In this document: positions 56,200 through 64,000 of the stretch, in pieces
Layout of the letters: each line of letters starts with the position of its first letter
Position numbering within the stretch: position 1 is the first letter of the stretch
Assembly: GCA_022824305.1 (NCBI GenBank)
Contig: JAJEAD010000098.1
Span: 1 to 64,000, forward strand
Reading direction: 5' to 3'
DNA: 64,000 nt
From: Gammaproteobacteria bacterium
GTDB lineage: Bacteria > Pseudomonadota > Gammaproteobacteria > HK1
Made by a program: the position numbers and the translations under genes
Notes under the pieces: generated by a model
Seen by the model: the letters and a program-made list of their open reading frames with translations, nothing else
The model's database searches: none
What the model was told of the DNA's origin: nothing

Positions 56200-58212
56200 A
56201 TGCCCTCTCCCATGCTGAGAACCACGCGGCTCCTCCGCAGCGGGCGCATGCTCGCGTTGCTCCTCGCGCTCGGCGGGGCGGCGCAAGTTCATGCGGCCGA
56301 AGGGCTCCTCTCCGAGCCTTCGCCGGGCGGAGGCCTGCTCTCGGGGCTCGAGAGGCTCGGGAACGACCTCTTCTCCGAGGAAGAGGAGACCTTTCTCCAC
56401 CCCGACACGGCCTTCGTGGCCGACGCCTATGCGCGCTCGGAGCGCGATCTCAGGGTGCGTTTCGACATCGTGCCCGGGTACTACCTGTACCGGGAGCGCT
56501 TCATCTTCGCTCCCGCGCCGGGCGAGACCTTCCGTCTCGCGGCGCCGGCGCTCCCCCCGGGGGAGGTCAAGCACGACGAGTACTTCGGGGAGGTGGAGGT
56601 CTACTACGAGCAGGTGGAGGCGGCCCTCGCCGTGCAGTCGGCCGACGCCCTCGCGCGGGAGCTCCGTGTCGACGTGACCTACCAGGGCTGCGCGGACGCA
56701 GGCCTCTGCTACCCCCCGATCACCAAGACCCTCGCCTTCAACCTCGACTCCGCCCCGCCCGCCTCGGGCGCCGGCGCCACCGCCGCCTTCGACGACGCGG
56801 CCGGAGAAGGATTCCTGTCACAGCAGGACCGGGTCGCGCGCTCGCTCGCGACCGGCAGCCTTCCCGCCGTCGTGGCCCAGTTCGCGCTCTTCGGCCTGCT
56901 GCTCGCGTTCACTCCCTGCGTGCTGCCGATGGTGCCGATCCTGTCCGCGATCGTGGTCGGGGAGGGAAAGAAGGGGGCGGGCACGCCTCGGGCATTCGCC
57001 CTCTCTTTCGTCTACGTCCTCGCGATGGCCCTCACCTACAGCGGGGCCGGAGTGCTCGCGGGGCTCTCGGGCGCGGGGCTGCAGGCATTCTTCCAGCACC
57101 CCGCGGTCATCGTGACGTTCAGCGGGTTCTTCGTCCTCCTCGCCCTGTCGATGTTCGGCGTCTACCGCCTGCAGATGCCGGCGGCGTGGCAGAGCCGGCT
57201 CGCCGGGATCTCGGGCCGGCAACGCGGCGGGACCTGGCTGGGGGTCGCGGCGATGGGGGTGCTGTCGGCGCTCATCGTGGGGCCCTGCGTCGCGGCGCCG
57301 CTCGCCGGGGCGCTCATCTACATCGCCGGCACCGGCGACGCGCAGCTCGGCGGGGTGGCGCTCTTCTCGCTCGCGATGGGCATGGGGGTGCCCCTGCTCG
57401 TCGCCGGCACCTCCGCGGGACGTTTCGCTCCCAAGGCCGGCCCCTGGATGAGGGTGGTGGAACGGGTGTTCGGCGTGCTGCTTCTCGGCGTCGCCATCTA
57501 CCTGCTGGAACGGGTGGTGGCGCCGTGGGTGTCGCTCCTGATGTGGGGGGCGCTGCTCATCGTGTGCTCCATCTACCTCGGCGCCTTCGATCGCATCGAC
57601 ATCGCCGCCCGGGGCTGGCGGCGCCTGGGTAAGGGGACCGGCCTCGCGATGGCAGTCTACGGCGCGCTCCTGGTGGTGGGCGCGGCAAGCGGAGGCAGCG
57701 ACCCCTTCAATCCGCTGAAGGGCCTCGTGGCGGGGCCGGGAGCGCAGGCTCCCCTGGCCTTCAAGCCGGTCAAGGGACTGGACGGGCTCAACGCGGAGCT
57801 CGAGCACGCGGCGGCGAGCGGGCGGAGCGTGATGCTCGACTTCTACGCGGACTGGTGCGTGAGCTGCAAGGAGATGGAGCGCTACACCTTTCCCGACGAG
57901 GCGGTACGCCGCGCGCTCGCGGGCGCGGTGCTGCTCAAGGCGGACGTGACCGCCAACGACGAACGGGACCGTGCCCTGCTTTCTCACTTCGGGCTCTTCG
58001 GGCCGCCCGCGATCCTGTTCTTCGGGGCGGACGGCCGCGAGCGTCCCCGCTACCGCGTGATCGGATTCGTCGCCGCGGAGGGATTTCGGGAGGTGCTGGA
58101 GAGCGCCCTGGACCCGCCCGGCACGATGATCTCCGCGGCCGCACCGTCCCCCGTGGCCGCGCCCGGCGCACCCGCACCGGAACTCGAGCCCGCGGAGCGG
58201 CTCGGCCTGTGA
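56200..58212 (+). CDS. dsbD: Thiol:disulfide interchange protein DsbD
   Basis: A 670-residue inner-membrane protein that carries electrons from cytosolic thioredoxin to the periplasm. All six redox cysteines are there: the N-terminal domain pair in GCADAGLCYPP, the membrane-domain pair in AFTPCVLPM and VGPCVAAPLAG, and the C-terminal thioredoxin pair in DWCVSCKEME. A signal peptide ends near VHA-AEG. The frame opens at ATG 56200; ATG 56212 is an alternative. It overlaps dsrE by four bases (GTGA), so it is translationally coupled to the sulfur-relay genes. Confidence 0.95.
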   Translation: MPSPMLRTTRLLRSGRMLALLLALGGAAQVHAAEGLLSEPSPGGGLLSGLERLGNDLFSEEEETFLHPDTAFVADAYARSERDLRVRFDIVPGYYLYRERFIFAPAPGETFRLAAPALPPGEVKHDEYFGEVEVYYEQVEAALAVQSADALARELRVDVTYQGCADAGLCYPPITKTLAFNLDSAPPASGAGATAAFDDAAGEGFLSQQDRVARSLATGSLPAVVAQFALFGLLLAFTPCVLPMVPILSAIVVGEGKKGAGTPRAFALSFVYVLAMALTYSGAGVLAGLSGAGLQAFFQHPAVIVTFSGFFVLLALSMFGVYRLQMPAAWQSRLAGISGRQRGGTWLGVAAMGVLSALIVGPCVAAPLAGALIYIAGTGDAQLGGVALFSLAMGMGVPLLVAGTSAGRFAPKAGPWMRVVERVFGVLLLGVAIYLLERVVAPWVSLLMWGALLIVCSIYLGAFDRIDIAARGWRRLGKGTGLAMAVYGALLVVGAASGGSDPFNPLKGLVAGPGAQAPLAFKPVKGLDGLNAELEHAAASGRSVMLDFYADWCVSCKEMERYTFPDEAVRRALAGAVLLKADVTANDERDRALLSHFGLFGPPAILFFGADGRERPRYRVIGFVAAEGFREVLESALDPPGTMISAAAPSPVAAPGAPAPELEPAERLGL

Positions 58213-58601
58213 AGTTCGGCATCATGGTGAGCGAGGGGCCGGCGCAGCGCCAGTCCGCGGAGTCCGCCTACCACTTCGCGCAGGCCGCGCTCGCGAAGGG
58301 CCACGAGGTGATCCGGGTGTTCTTCTACCACGACGGCGTTCACGTCGGCGCGCGCGCGAGCACCCCGCCGCAGGACGAGCGCAACATCGGGGCGCAGTGG
58401 TCCGCGCTCGCCGCGGAGCAGGGACTCGACCTCGTGGTCTGCGTCGCGGCCGCGGCGCGGCGCGGGGTGCTCGACGAGGAGGCCGGCCGGCGCCTGGACC
58501 AGGCCCCCGCTCCCGGCAGCCTCCTGCCCGGGTTCCGGGCGGCGGGGCTCGGCCAGCTCATCGAGAGCGGAATCGACGCCGACCGCCTGATCGTGTTCTG
58601 A
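58209..58601 (+). CDS. dsrE: DsrE/TusD-type sulfurtransferase subunit
   Basis: A 130-residue DsrE-fold protein with GTG start inside the dsbD stop. The active Cys falls at residue 78 in LVVCVAAAARRG, the same number as Cys78 of Allochromatium DsrE. FGIMVSEGPAQRQSAESAYHFAQAALAKGH and the GRRLDQ... tail are typical. It is the catalytic subunit of the DsrEFH heterohexamer that passes sulfane sulfur to DsrC. TusD of tRNA thiolation is the alternative; see the cysteines of the neighbouring DsrH and DsrC. Confidence 0.85.
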   Translation: MKFGIMVSEGPAQRQSAESAYHFAQAALAKGHEVIRVFFYHDGVHVGARASTPPQDERNIGAQWSALAAEQGLDLVVCVAAAARRGVLDEEAGRRLDQAPAPGSLLPGFRAAGLGQLIESGIDADRLIVF

Positions 58602-58625
58602 GGCGCGGCGCCGCCGCCCCCCGTC

Positions 58626-58997
58626 ATGGCCACTCCCGCGAGAAAGCGATTCCTGTGGATGAGCCGCCGCGCGCCCCACGGCAGCGTCCAGGCCCAGGAG
58701 GGGCTGGACGCGTTGCTGATGGCGGTCGCCTTCGAGCAACCGGTGAGCGTGGTGTTTCTCGACGACGGGGTCTACCAGTTGAAGCGCGACCAGGACCCGG
58801 CGCGGATCGGGCGGAAGAACTTCTGCGCCGGCTTCCCGTCGCTCGGGATCTACGACGTTCACGACATCTACGCGGAGCGCGAGTCCCTGGCGTTGCGCGG
58901 GCTCCGGGAGGAGGACCTCCTGATGCCGGTTCGGGTCGTCGACTCCGCCGCCCTCGGCGCCCTGATGGAAGCGCACGACGTGGTAATGAGCTTTTGA
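58626..58997 (+). CDS. dsrF: DsrF/TusC-type subunit
   Basis: A 123-residue DsrE-fold protein, second of the set, with RKRFLWMSRRAPHGSVQAQEGLDALL, VVFLDDGVYQL and KNFCAGFPSLGIYDVHDIYAERES. The DDGVYQL and LGIYDV blocks are those of TusC/DsrF. It is structural and has no known catalytic Cys of its own. It begins 24 bases after dsrE. Confidence 0.85.
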   Translation: MATPARKRFLWMSRRAPHGSVQAQEGLDALLMAVAFEQPVSVVFLDDGVYQLKRDQDPARIGRKNFCAGFPSLGIYDVHDIYAERESLALRGLREEDLLMPVRVVDSAALGALMEAHDVVMSF

Positions 58998-59056
58998 CCG
59001 GGCTCGGGAAAATGCGCTGCGGACGTGCCGGGCACGGGGGCTGAGCCAGGGTGGGA

Positions 59057-59359
59057 ATGCTCCATCTCGTCAACCGCTCGCCCTTCGAGGAGCGCACGAT
59101 AGACGCCTGCCTGCGGGTCGCGGCCCCGGGAAGCGCGGTCCTGCTCTACGAGGACGGGGTCTACGCGGGAGTGCGCGGCACCGGAGTCGCGGGACGGCTG
59201 GAGGCCGCGGCCCGCGAGATGCGCGTATGCGTGCTCGAAGAAGACCTCGCGGCCCGCGGCCTGCAGGACGCCGCCCTCGTCCCGGGCGTGCATCGGGTGG
59301 ACTACGACGGCTTCGTCGAGCTCGCCATCGAGTACGATAGCGTGACCACATGGCGGTAG
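59057..59359 (+). CDS. dsrH: DsrH/TusB-type subunit
   Basis: A 100-residue DsrE-fold protein. MLHLVNRSPFEERTIDACLR and VLLYEDGVYAGV are family hallmarks. The Cys in TIDAC lies at residue 18 from this ATG (20 from a GTG two codons earlier), matching Cys20 of Allochromatium DsrH, which E. coli TusB lacks. AGGG is close upstream. The stop overlaps dsrC by ten bases, so the pair is coupled. Confidence 0.85.
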   Translation: MLHLVNRSPFEERTIDACLRVAAPGSAVLLYEDGVYAGVRGTGVAGRLEAAAREMRVCVLEEDLAARGLQDAALVPGVHRVDYDGFVELAIEYDSVTTWR

Positions 59360-59703
59360 CGGAAGAATCGATGACCCTCACGGTGGAGGGGCGGGTCCTG
59401 GAGACCGACCCCGAGGGATACCTGCGCCGGCTCGAGGACTGGGACGAGGACGTGGCCCGCGCGATGGCGCGAGCCGACGACATCGAGCTCGACGAGAACC
59501 ACTGGGAAGTGCTCCAATTCCTGAAGGAGTACTACGAGCAGTACCAGCTCGCCCCGCCGGTGCGGGTCCTCACCCGGGCGATCGCGAAGCGCCTCGGCCG
59601 GGACAAGGGCAGTAGCCGCTACCTGTACCGCCTCTTTCCCGACGGACCGGCCAAGCAGGCCTGCCGCTACGCGGGGCTGCCCAAGCCGACCAACTGCATC
59701 TGA
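59350..59703 (+). CDS. dsrC: Sulfur-carrier protein DsrC
   Basis: A 117-residue DsrC/TusE-family protein ending KQACRYAGLPKPTNCI. Both cysteines of true DsrC are present, 11 residues apart, on the flexible C-terminal arm; E. coli TusE has only the last one. DENHWEVLQFLKEYYEQYQLAPPVRVL and SSRYLYRLFPDGPAKQA are family-specific. DsrC accepts sulfur from DsrEFH and, in sulfur oxidisers or reducers, works with DsrAB, which is not in this window. The start overlaps the dsrH stop by ten bases. Confidence 0.9.
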   Translation: MAVAEESMTLTVEGRVLETDPEGYLRRLEDWDEDVARAMARADDIELDENHWEVLQFLKEYYEQYQLAPPVRVLTRAIAKRLGRDKGSSRYLYRLFPDGPAKQACRYAGLPKPTNCI

Positions 59704-59772
59704 GGGCGTCCCGGCCCGGTGGTGCATAATCGCCTCTCGCCCGCCTCCGCCGCCGCGAGAGCGATTGCGTCC

Positions 59773-61152
59773 ATGAAGTACTACGAAGACGTCCTGGGCC
59801 TGGTGGGCCGCACCCCGCTGGTACGCCTGAACCGGCTCGTCGACGATTCCATGGCCACGGTGCTGGTCAAGATGGAGCAGCTCAACCCGGGGGGCTCGGT
59901 CAAGGACCGCATGGCGGTCAACATGGTCGAGCGCGCGGAGGAAGAGGGCCTCCTGGAGCCCGGCGGCACCCTGGTCGAGAGCACTTCCGGCAACACCGGG
60001 CTCGGCCTCGCGATGACCGCGGCGGTGAAGGGCTATCGCTGCATATTCACGATGCCGGACAAGATGAGCGCGGAGAAGATCGACATGCTCAAGGCGTACG
60101 GGGCGGAGGTCATCGTCACCAAGACGGACCTGCCCCACGATCATCCCGAGAGCTACGTCGAGGTCGCCAAGCGCATCGCCCGCGAGACGCCGAAAGGCTT
60201 CTACACCGACCAGTACTACAACATGCGCAATCCGGAGGCGCATTACCTGACCACCGGTCCCGAGATCTGGGAAGACACCGGGGGGCAGCTCGACTGCCTG
60301 GTGGGCGGCATAGGTACCGGCGGAACGATCTCCGGGGCCGGCAAGTACCTGAAGGAGAAGGCGGCGGAAGCGGGGCGCGCGCTTCGCATCGTCTGCCCGG
60401 ACCCGGAAGGCAGCATCTATCGCGACCTCTACTACACCGGAGTCGAGCCCGTGCCCAGCGTCTACCGGGTCGAGGGGATCGGTCACGACTTCATGGTGGG
60501 GACGCTGGACTTCTCGGTAATCGACGAGGTCCGCAATGTCACCGACCGCGACTCCTTCCTCACCGCCCGGCGACTCGCCCGCGAGGAGGGGATCTTCTGC
60601 GGGGGCTCGACCGGGACCGCGGTCTTCGGCGGACTCGAGGTCGCGCGGGAACTCGGGCCGGGCAAGCTGGTGGTGGTCATCCTGTGCGACTCCGGCGATC
60701 GCTATCTCAGCAGGTGCTACAACGACGCCTGGATGAAGGACATGGGCTTCATCGGCCCGGCCCAGCGCCTCGGCACCGTGCGTGAGGTGCTCGAGTTCAA
60801 GGGCGGCGACGTCGAGTTCGCGGGCCCCGGCGAGACGCTCGCGCACGTGGCCAAGCGCATGTCCGAGCTCGGCATCTCGCAGATGCCGGTGGAGCGCGCC
60901 GACGCCGGCCACCTGATGATCGTGCACGAGCTCGACCTCCTGCAGGGCCTGGTCAACGGCCATTGCACCCCGAGCGACACCGTGGACGCCGCCGCCAAGC
61001 CGCTCGAGGGCCAGGTCGCGCTCGACGATCCTCTGACCCGCGTGCAGGACGTGTTCGACGAGCACAACGTCGCGATGGTGGTGAAGGAAGGCGACGTCGT
61101 CGGCGTCATCAGCAAGATAGACGTCGTCGAGTTCCTGGCGGCGCGGCAGTAG
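59773..61152 (+). CDS. cbs: Cystathionine beta-synthase with C-terminal CBS domain pair
   Basis: A 459-residue fold-type II PLP enzyme: Lys in NPGGSVKDRMAVNMVERAE, STSGNTGLGLAMTAAVKGYR, GGIGTGGTISGAGKYLKE, and the C-terminal Ser loop CDSGDRYLSRCYND. Two CBS modules follow (about 335-459), ending in VGVISKIDVVEFLA. It joins serine and homocysteine to cystathionine, or makes cysteine from O-acetylserine. ATG 59773 fits the family start (KYYEDVLGLVGRTPLVRL). It follows the sulfur-carrier genes by about 70 bases. Confidence 0.92.
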   Translation: MKYYEDVLGLVGRTPLVRLNRLVDDSMATVLVKMEQLNPGGSVKDRMAVNMVERAEEEGLLEPGGTLVESTSGNTGLGLAMTAAVKGYRCIFTMPDKMSAEKIDMLKAYGAEVIVTKTDLPHDHPESYVEVAKRIARETPKGFYTDQYYNMRNPEAHYLTTGPEIWEDTGGQLDCLVGGIGTGGTISGAGKYLKEKAAEAGRALRIVCPDPEGSIYRDLYYTGVEPVPSVYRVEGIGHDFMVGTLDFSVIDEVRNVTDRDSFLTARRLAREEGIFCGGSTGTAVFGGLEVARELGPGKLVVVILCDSGDRYLSRCYNDAWMKDMGFIGPAQRLGTVREVLEFKGGDVEFAGPGETLAHVAKRMSELGISQMPVERADAGHLMIVHELDLLQGLVNGHCTPSDTVDAAAKPLEGQVALDDPLTRVQDVFDEHNVAMVVKEGDVVGVISKIDVVEFLAARQ

Positions 61153-61227
61153 ACGTTTCTCCCGGCCGCCGCTCCTCGCGAAGCGCCGCGGGCGGATTGG
61201 GGCGGCGAATCCGGTATGGGGTGGCGC

Positions 61228-63129
61228 TCAGGCCTGGCTGCGGCGGAAGCGCGTGACCTGCCGGCGGGTGGGGATTGCGGGCTGGGCGCCCTCGCGGGTG
61301 ACGGAGAGGGCGGCGGCGGCGTTGGCTTCCGCGAGGGACTTGGGCAATGAGAGACCGCGAGCGAGGCCGCTCGCGAGGTAGCCGACGAAGGTGTCTCCGG
61401 AGCCGGTCGCGTCGAGCACCTTTACCTTCACGCCGGCCAGGTGGCCGGAGCTTCCCTTGGAGCGGTACGCGATGCCGCGTGGGCCGAGGGTGACCACCGT
61501 TCTCGGATAGCCCCGGGACTCCAGTGCAAGCATTGCCGCGTCCACTCCGGCATCGGAGCTTCCCGCGAGCAGCAGTGCTTCACCCTCGTTCACGACCAGG
61601 ATGTCGACGAGCGAGGCGAAGCGCTCCGGGAGGGGGCGGGCCGGGGCGGCATTGAGTAACGTGGTGGCGCCCGCCTCCCGGCCTCGCTTCAGCGCCTCTT
61701 CGACGGTGTCGAGAGGGGTCTCGAGCTGGGTCACGAGCACCGATGCCCCGCGGAGCGCATCGGCGGAGGGCAGGTCGGCGGGGCGCAATCGCTCGTTGGC
61801 GCCGGGGGCGACGCTGATCTGGTTCTGCCCTTGCCGGTCGACGCTGATGAGCGCTACGCCGGAGGGCATCGCGGACTCGACCCCGCCGCTCACTTCGATG
61901 CCGATGTCGCGCAGGTGCGCGAGGTAGCGCCGGCCCGCGTCGTCGTCGCCGGTCTTCGCGACGAAGCGCACCCGGGCGCCGGCGCGTGCGGCCGCGACCG
62001 CCTGGTTGGCGCCCTTGCCGCCGTAGGCGGTGAGCAGGGGGCGTCCCAGCACGGTCTCTCCGGCCACCGGCAGTTTCGGGGCGTGCACGATGAAGTCGGT
62101 GTTCGCGCTGCCGACCACCACTACCCGCGGCGCCTGCCGGCCGGTGGCGCGGGGCGGGGCGCCGGCCTCGAAGACCCTTTCCGCGAGCAGGTCGAGGGCG
62201 GTGCGGGCGTCGACGCCGGTCGCGACGTCGACCCGATGCCAGCCGGATTGCGCTCCAGCCGGTCCCCGGCGGTCGGCGACCGTCATCCCGAGGGTGTCGG
62301 CGCCGCGAATCTCGACCCGCATCGGGAAGGGCTCGGTGCGCAACAGGCCGGGCACGATGACGGACGCGACCGCGAGCGGATCGTGCATCGGGAATCCCTC
62401 GCGCCCCAGGGAACCGGAGAGCAGGTCGCGGGTCAGGGCGCGCATCGCCGTCGCCAGGGGCTTCCGGCTCGTTCCCAGGTGCCGGCGCAGGCGCTCGCGG
62501 GTGAGCCGCACCTGGCGCGTGGCGTCGAGGGGCACGAGAGTGATGGGGATGCCGGACTCCATCACCTCCTGCGCCGCGTCCGGATCCACGAAGATGTTGA
62601 ACTCCGCGCACGGGGTGACGTTGCCCGGAACCCGCACCGCGCCGCCCATCACGACCAGGCGGCGGATTCCGCGCATCGCCTGAGCATCGCGGCGCAGCGC
62701 GGCAGCGATGTTGGTGAGCGGTCCCAGGGCGACCACGGTCAGCGAGTCGCCGCGCCGCCGGGCGAGCTCCACGAGGCGGCCCGCCGCGTCCCGCTCCGCC
62801 CGGGGCACCGCAATCGGGTATCGGGCGTCGCCGGAAGGGCCGCGAATCCGGCTCATGCCGCCGAGCCCGTCCGACCCGTGCACGTCGCGGGCGGTGTACA
62901 GCCGCCGCACGAGCGGTCTCGCGGCCCCCATCGCGACCGGCGGCGTGCTCCCGGGGGCGATGAGGGTGAGCAGGCGGCGGGCGTTCTCGGTGCCCTGGCG
63001 CACCGGCACGTTGCCGGCGACGGTGGTGATGAGCTCCACCGACAGCTCGGGGGAGCGAAAGGCCAGGATCAGGGCGAGGGCGTCGTCGATGCCGGGGTCG
63101 GTGTCGATGGCGACGGCCTGCGCCCGCAC
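61228..63129 (-). CDS. Nucleoside hydrolase - ribokinase fusion protein
   Basis: One continuous 633-residue frame holds two enzymes. The first 330 residues are a nucleoside hydrolase: DTDPGIDDALALI (Ca2+/ribose Asp cluster), VVALGPLTNIAAAL, VMGGAV and AEFNIFVDPDAA. From about residue 334, RVVVVGSANTDF starts a PfkB-type ribokinase: YGGKGANQAVAAARAG and DATGSGDTFVGYLA with the catalytic Asp. Hydrolysis of a nucleoside gives ribose, which the second half can phosphorylate to ribose 5-phosphate. GTG start, 10 bases after the LOG-family gene. No frameshift or linker loss is visible; both active sites look intact. Confidence 0.92.
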   Translation of the reverse strand: MRAQAVAIDTDPGIDDALALILAFRSPELSVELITTVAGNVPVRQGTENARRLLTLIAPGSTPPVAMGAARPLVRRLYTARDVHGSDGLGGMSRIRGPSGDARYPIAVPRAERDAAGRLVELARRRGDSLTVVALGPLTNIAAALRRDAQAMRGIRRLVVMGGAVRVPGNVTPCAEFNIFVDPDAAQEVMESGIPITLVPLDATRQVRLTRERLRRHLGTSRKPLATAMRALTRDLLSGSLGREGFPMHDPLAVASVIVPGLLRTEPFPMRVEIRGADTLGMTVADRRGPAGAQSGWHRVDVATGVDARTALDLLAERVFEAGAPPRATGRQAPRVVVVGSANTDFIVHAPKLPVAGETVLGRPLLTAYGGKGANQAVAAARAGARVRFVAKTGDDDAGRRYLAHLRDIGIEVSGGVESAMPSGVALISVDRQGQNQISVAPGANERLRPADLPSADALRGASVLVTQLETPLDTVEEALKRGREAGATTLLNAAPARPLPERFASLVDILVVNEGEALLLAGSSDAGVDAAMLALESRGYPRTVVTLGPRGIAYRSKGSSGHLAGVKVKVLDATGSGDTFVGYLASGLARGLSLPKSLAEANAAAALSVTREGAQPAIPTRRQVTRFRRSQA

Positions 63130-63139
63130 CGTCCCGCCC

Positions 63140-63630
63140 TCAGCCCGCCCGGAGCGCGGGCAGCGCGCCGTTTCCGCCTCCCTGTGCCTCGATGGCGGAG
63201 AAGAGGTCCTCCACCGTCTCCACCACCGAGAAGAGCCCGGTCGCGTCGGGGTCCGCGAAGCCATGACGGACTACGTTGTCGACCACCGCTCGCAGGGCCT
63301 CCCAGTATCCGGCGACGTTCAGCGCGATGACCGGCTTGTCGTGCCGCGCGAGCTGGCGCCAGGTGATGATCTCCATGGCCTCGTCCAGCGTGCCGAGGCC
63401 GCCGGGCAGCACCACGAAGGCGTCCGCGCGCTCGAACATGACTCGCTTTCGGGTGTGCATGTCGTCGACCACCACGAGCTCGGACAGGTCCGGATGGCTC
63501 AGCTCGATCTCCATCAGGAAGCGGGGGATCACGCCGGTGACCTCTCCCCCGTTGCCGAGGGTGGCTCGCGCGACGATGCCCATGATGCCGATCCCTCCGC
63601 CGCCGTACACCAGGCGGCGCACCTGCGGTG
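63140..63630 (-). pseudogene. LOG-family 5'-monophosphate phosphoribohydrolase, 5'-truncated
   Basis: From the 3' end the protein is normal: VYGGGGIGIMG, GGEVTGVIP, DDMHTRKRVMFERADAFVVLPGGLGTLDE with the catalytic PGG-x-GT-x-x-E and ITWRQLARHDKPV. The family normally starts about 35 residues earlier with CVFCGSS and a Rossmann strand. Here the bases beyond about 63620 no longer code that; they are an unrelated AT-rich stretch facing an integrase gene. The open frame continues to 63715, so a chimeric product could exist, but the nucleotide-binding N-terminus is gone. It was probably cut by an insertion. LOG enzymes release base and ribose 5-phosphate, which fits the neighbouring fusion enzyme. 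Confidence 0.7.
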
Positions 63631-63650
63631 CTAAGTAACTGATTTTACGA
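63631..63650. other. Possible attachment-site boundary (AT-rich) next to the integrase
   Basis: CTAAGTAACTGATTTTACGA is AT-rich in a GC-rich setting and marks the point where LOG coding similarity stops and integrase upstream DNA begins. The mate of the site would be beyond the right edge of the window, so the call is positional. Confidence 0.35.
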
Positions 63651-63735
63651 AGCGTTCTCCTGTCGATTCTGCCGTGTGGAACCGGAACCCAAGCGCTCCG
63701 GTTCCCCGGCTGCAACCGACCACGGGAGACCGCTC

Positions 63736-64000
63736 ATGCCCCACCTCATCCTCACCGACGCCCGCGTCAGGGCGCTCAAGGCCCGCAAGTCCACCTACCA
63801 CGTACGCGATGCGCAGCTCCGGGGCTTCGGCGTGCGGGTGTTGCCGTCCGGCACCAAGCGATTCTTCCTCCACTCCCAGCATCGCGGACAGCGTAGCTGG
63901 AGCATCGTAGGCGACGCCAACGCCCTGCCGGTTGCCGAAGCGCGCTCACGGGCCCTGTTGATGCTCGCCCGCCTCCGGGGCGATGCGCCGGTGGACGTCC
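63736..64000 (+). CDS. Tyrosine-type integrase, N-terminal part (runs off window)
   Basis: The frame starts MPHLILTDARVRALKARKS after a GGGAGACCGCTC site and stays open to the edge. It shows the arm-DNA-binding domain of phage/ICE-type integrases (DUF4102): YHVRDAQLRGFGVRVLPSGTKRFFLHSQ, RSWSIVGDANALPVAEARSRALL. The core-binding and catalytic domains are not in view. It directs away from the broken LOG gene, so it is the first gene of a genomic island or prophage whose bulk lies to the right. Confidence 0.85.
   Translation, partial: MPHLILTDARVRALKARKSTYHVRDAQLRGFGVRVLPSGTKRFFLHSQHRGQRSWSIVGDANALPVAEARSRALLMLARLRGDAPVDV

Overview
The window is a gene-dense, GC-rich stretch (by eye about two thirds GC or more) from a bacterial chromosome. 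The gene set is proteobacterial: DsbD, HspQ, CoaE, Lhr, a DsrEFH-DsrC set, a cytochrome b561 with a c'-type cytochrome, and amino-acid ABC permeases. A gammaproteobacterium rich in catabolic genes is the best guess, inferred from gene families only. No rRNA, tRNA or CRISPR array was recognised. Most long frames antiparallel to real genes are GC-driven shadows and are left out.

Layout. 1-6.9 kb: the 3' end of a sulfoacetaldehyde acetyltransferase-like gene, an MFS carrier, the remnant of a Baeyer-Villiger monooxygenase, a glutathione transferase, a luciferase-like oxidoreductase, an N-carbamoyl-D-amino-acid hydrolase and an AAA/DUF4143 ATPase. 6.9-15.4 kb (minus): a polar amino-acid-type ABC importer without its ATPase, with a 21-bp hairpin after the binding-protein gene, then a PLP enzyme and the helicase Lhr. 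15.6-19.2 kb: acyl-CoA synthetase, PhyH-type dioxygenase, a 102-bp MITE-like element and a luciferase-like gene. 19.3-23.7 kb: cytochromes, an alcohol dehydrogenase, CoaE and an MFS carrier. 23.8-33.7 kb: deacetylase with a DmdA-like demethylase, RidA with an MFS carrier, aldehyde dehydrogenase, and both subunits of an N,N-dimethylformamidase. 33.7-39.5 kb: HspQ, an HpcH-type aldolase, a plant-type ketol-acid reductoisomerase, two tandem Asp/Glu-racemase paralogues, and a split ThDP decarboxylase resembling sulfopyruvate decarboxylase.

The most unusual part is 41.2-49.4 kb. Genes for the two subunits of a hydantoinase/oxoprolinase-type enzyme (hyuB at 39.6 kb, hyuA at 49.4 kb) point the same way but are separated by about 8.1 kb of minus-strand DNA. 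That DNA holds a lower-GC pair, an uncharacterised protein overlapping by 4 bp a 951-residue atypical Ser/Thr kinase, followed by a LuxR-type regulator and a cytochrome P450. Two nearly identical palindromes (TCCCCAAMGTTGGGGA) lie upstream of the two minus-strand units, so one regulator might control both. I know of no described system with this architecture and treat it as the main novelty candidate.

49.4-64 kb: hyuA, a PdxH-like oxidase, thioesterase, deacetylase, threonine aldolase, an IMPDH/GMPR-family enzyme, then dsbD-dsrE-dsrF-dsrH-dsrC. The cysteines of the DsrE/H/C proteins match the sulfur-trafficking Dsr type rather than the tRNA-thiolating Tus type. Next come a cystathionine beta-synthase and, on the minus strand, a natural fusion of nucleoside hydrolase and ribokinase behind a LOG-family gene. 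That LOG gene has lost its 5' end beside a tyrosine integrase that runs off the window, which marks the edge of another mobile element.

A recurring theme is organosulfur and organonitrogen catabolism: xsc-like, comDE-like, dmdA-like, dsrEFHC, dimethylformamidase, carbamoylase, HyuAB, racemases and amino-acid import.
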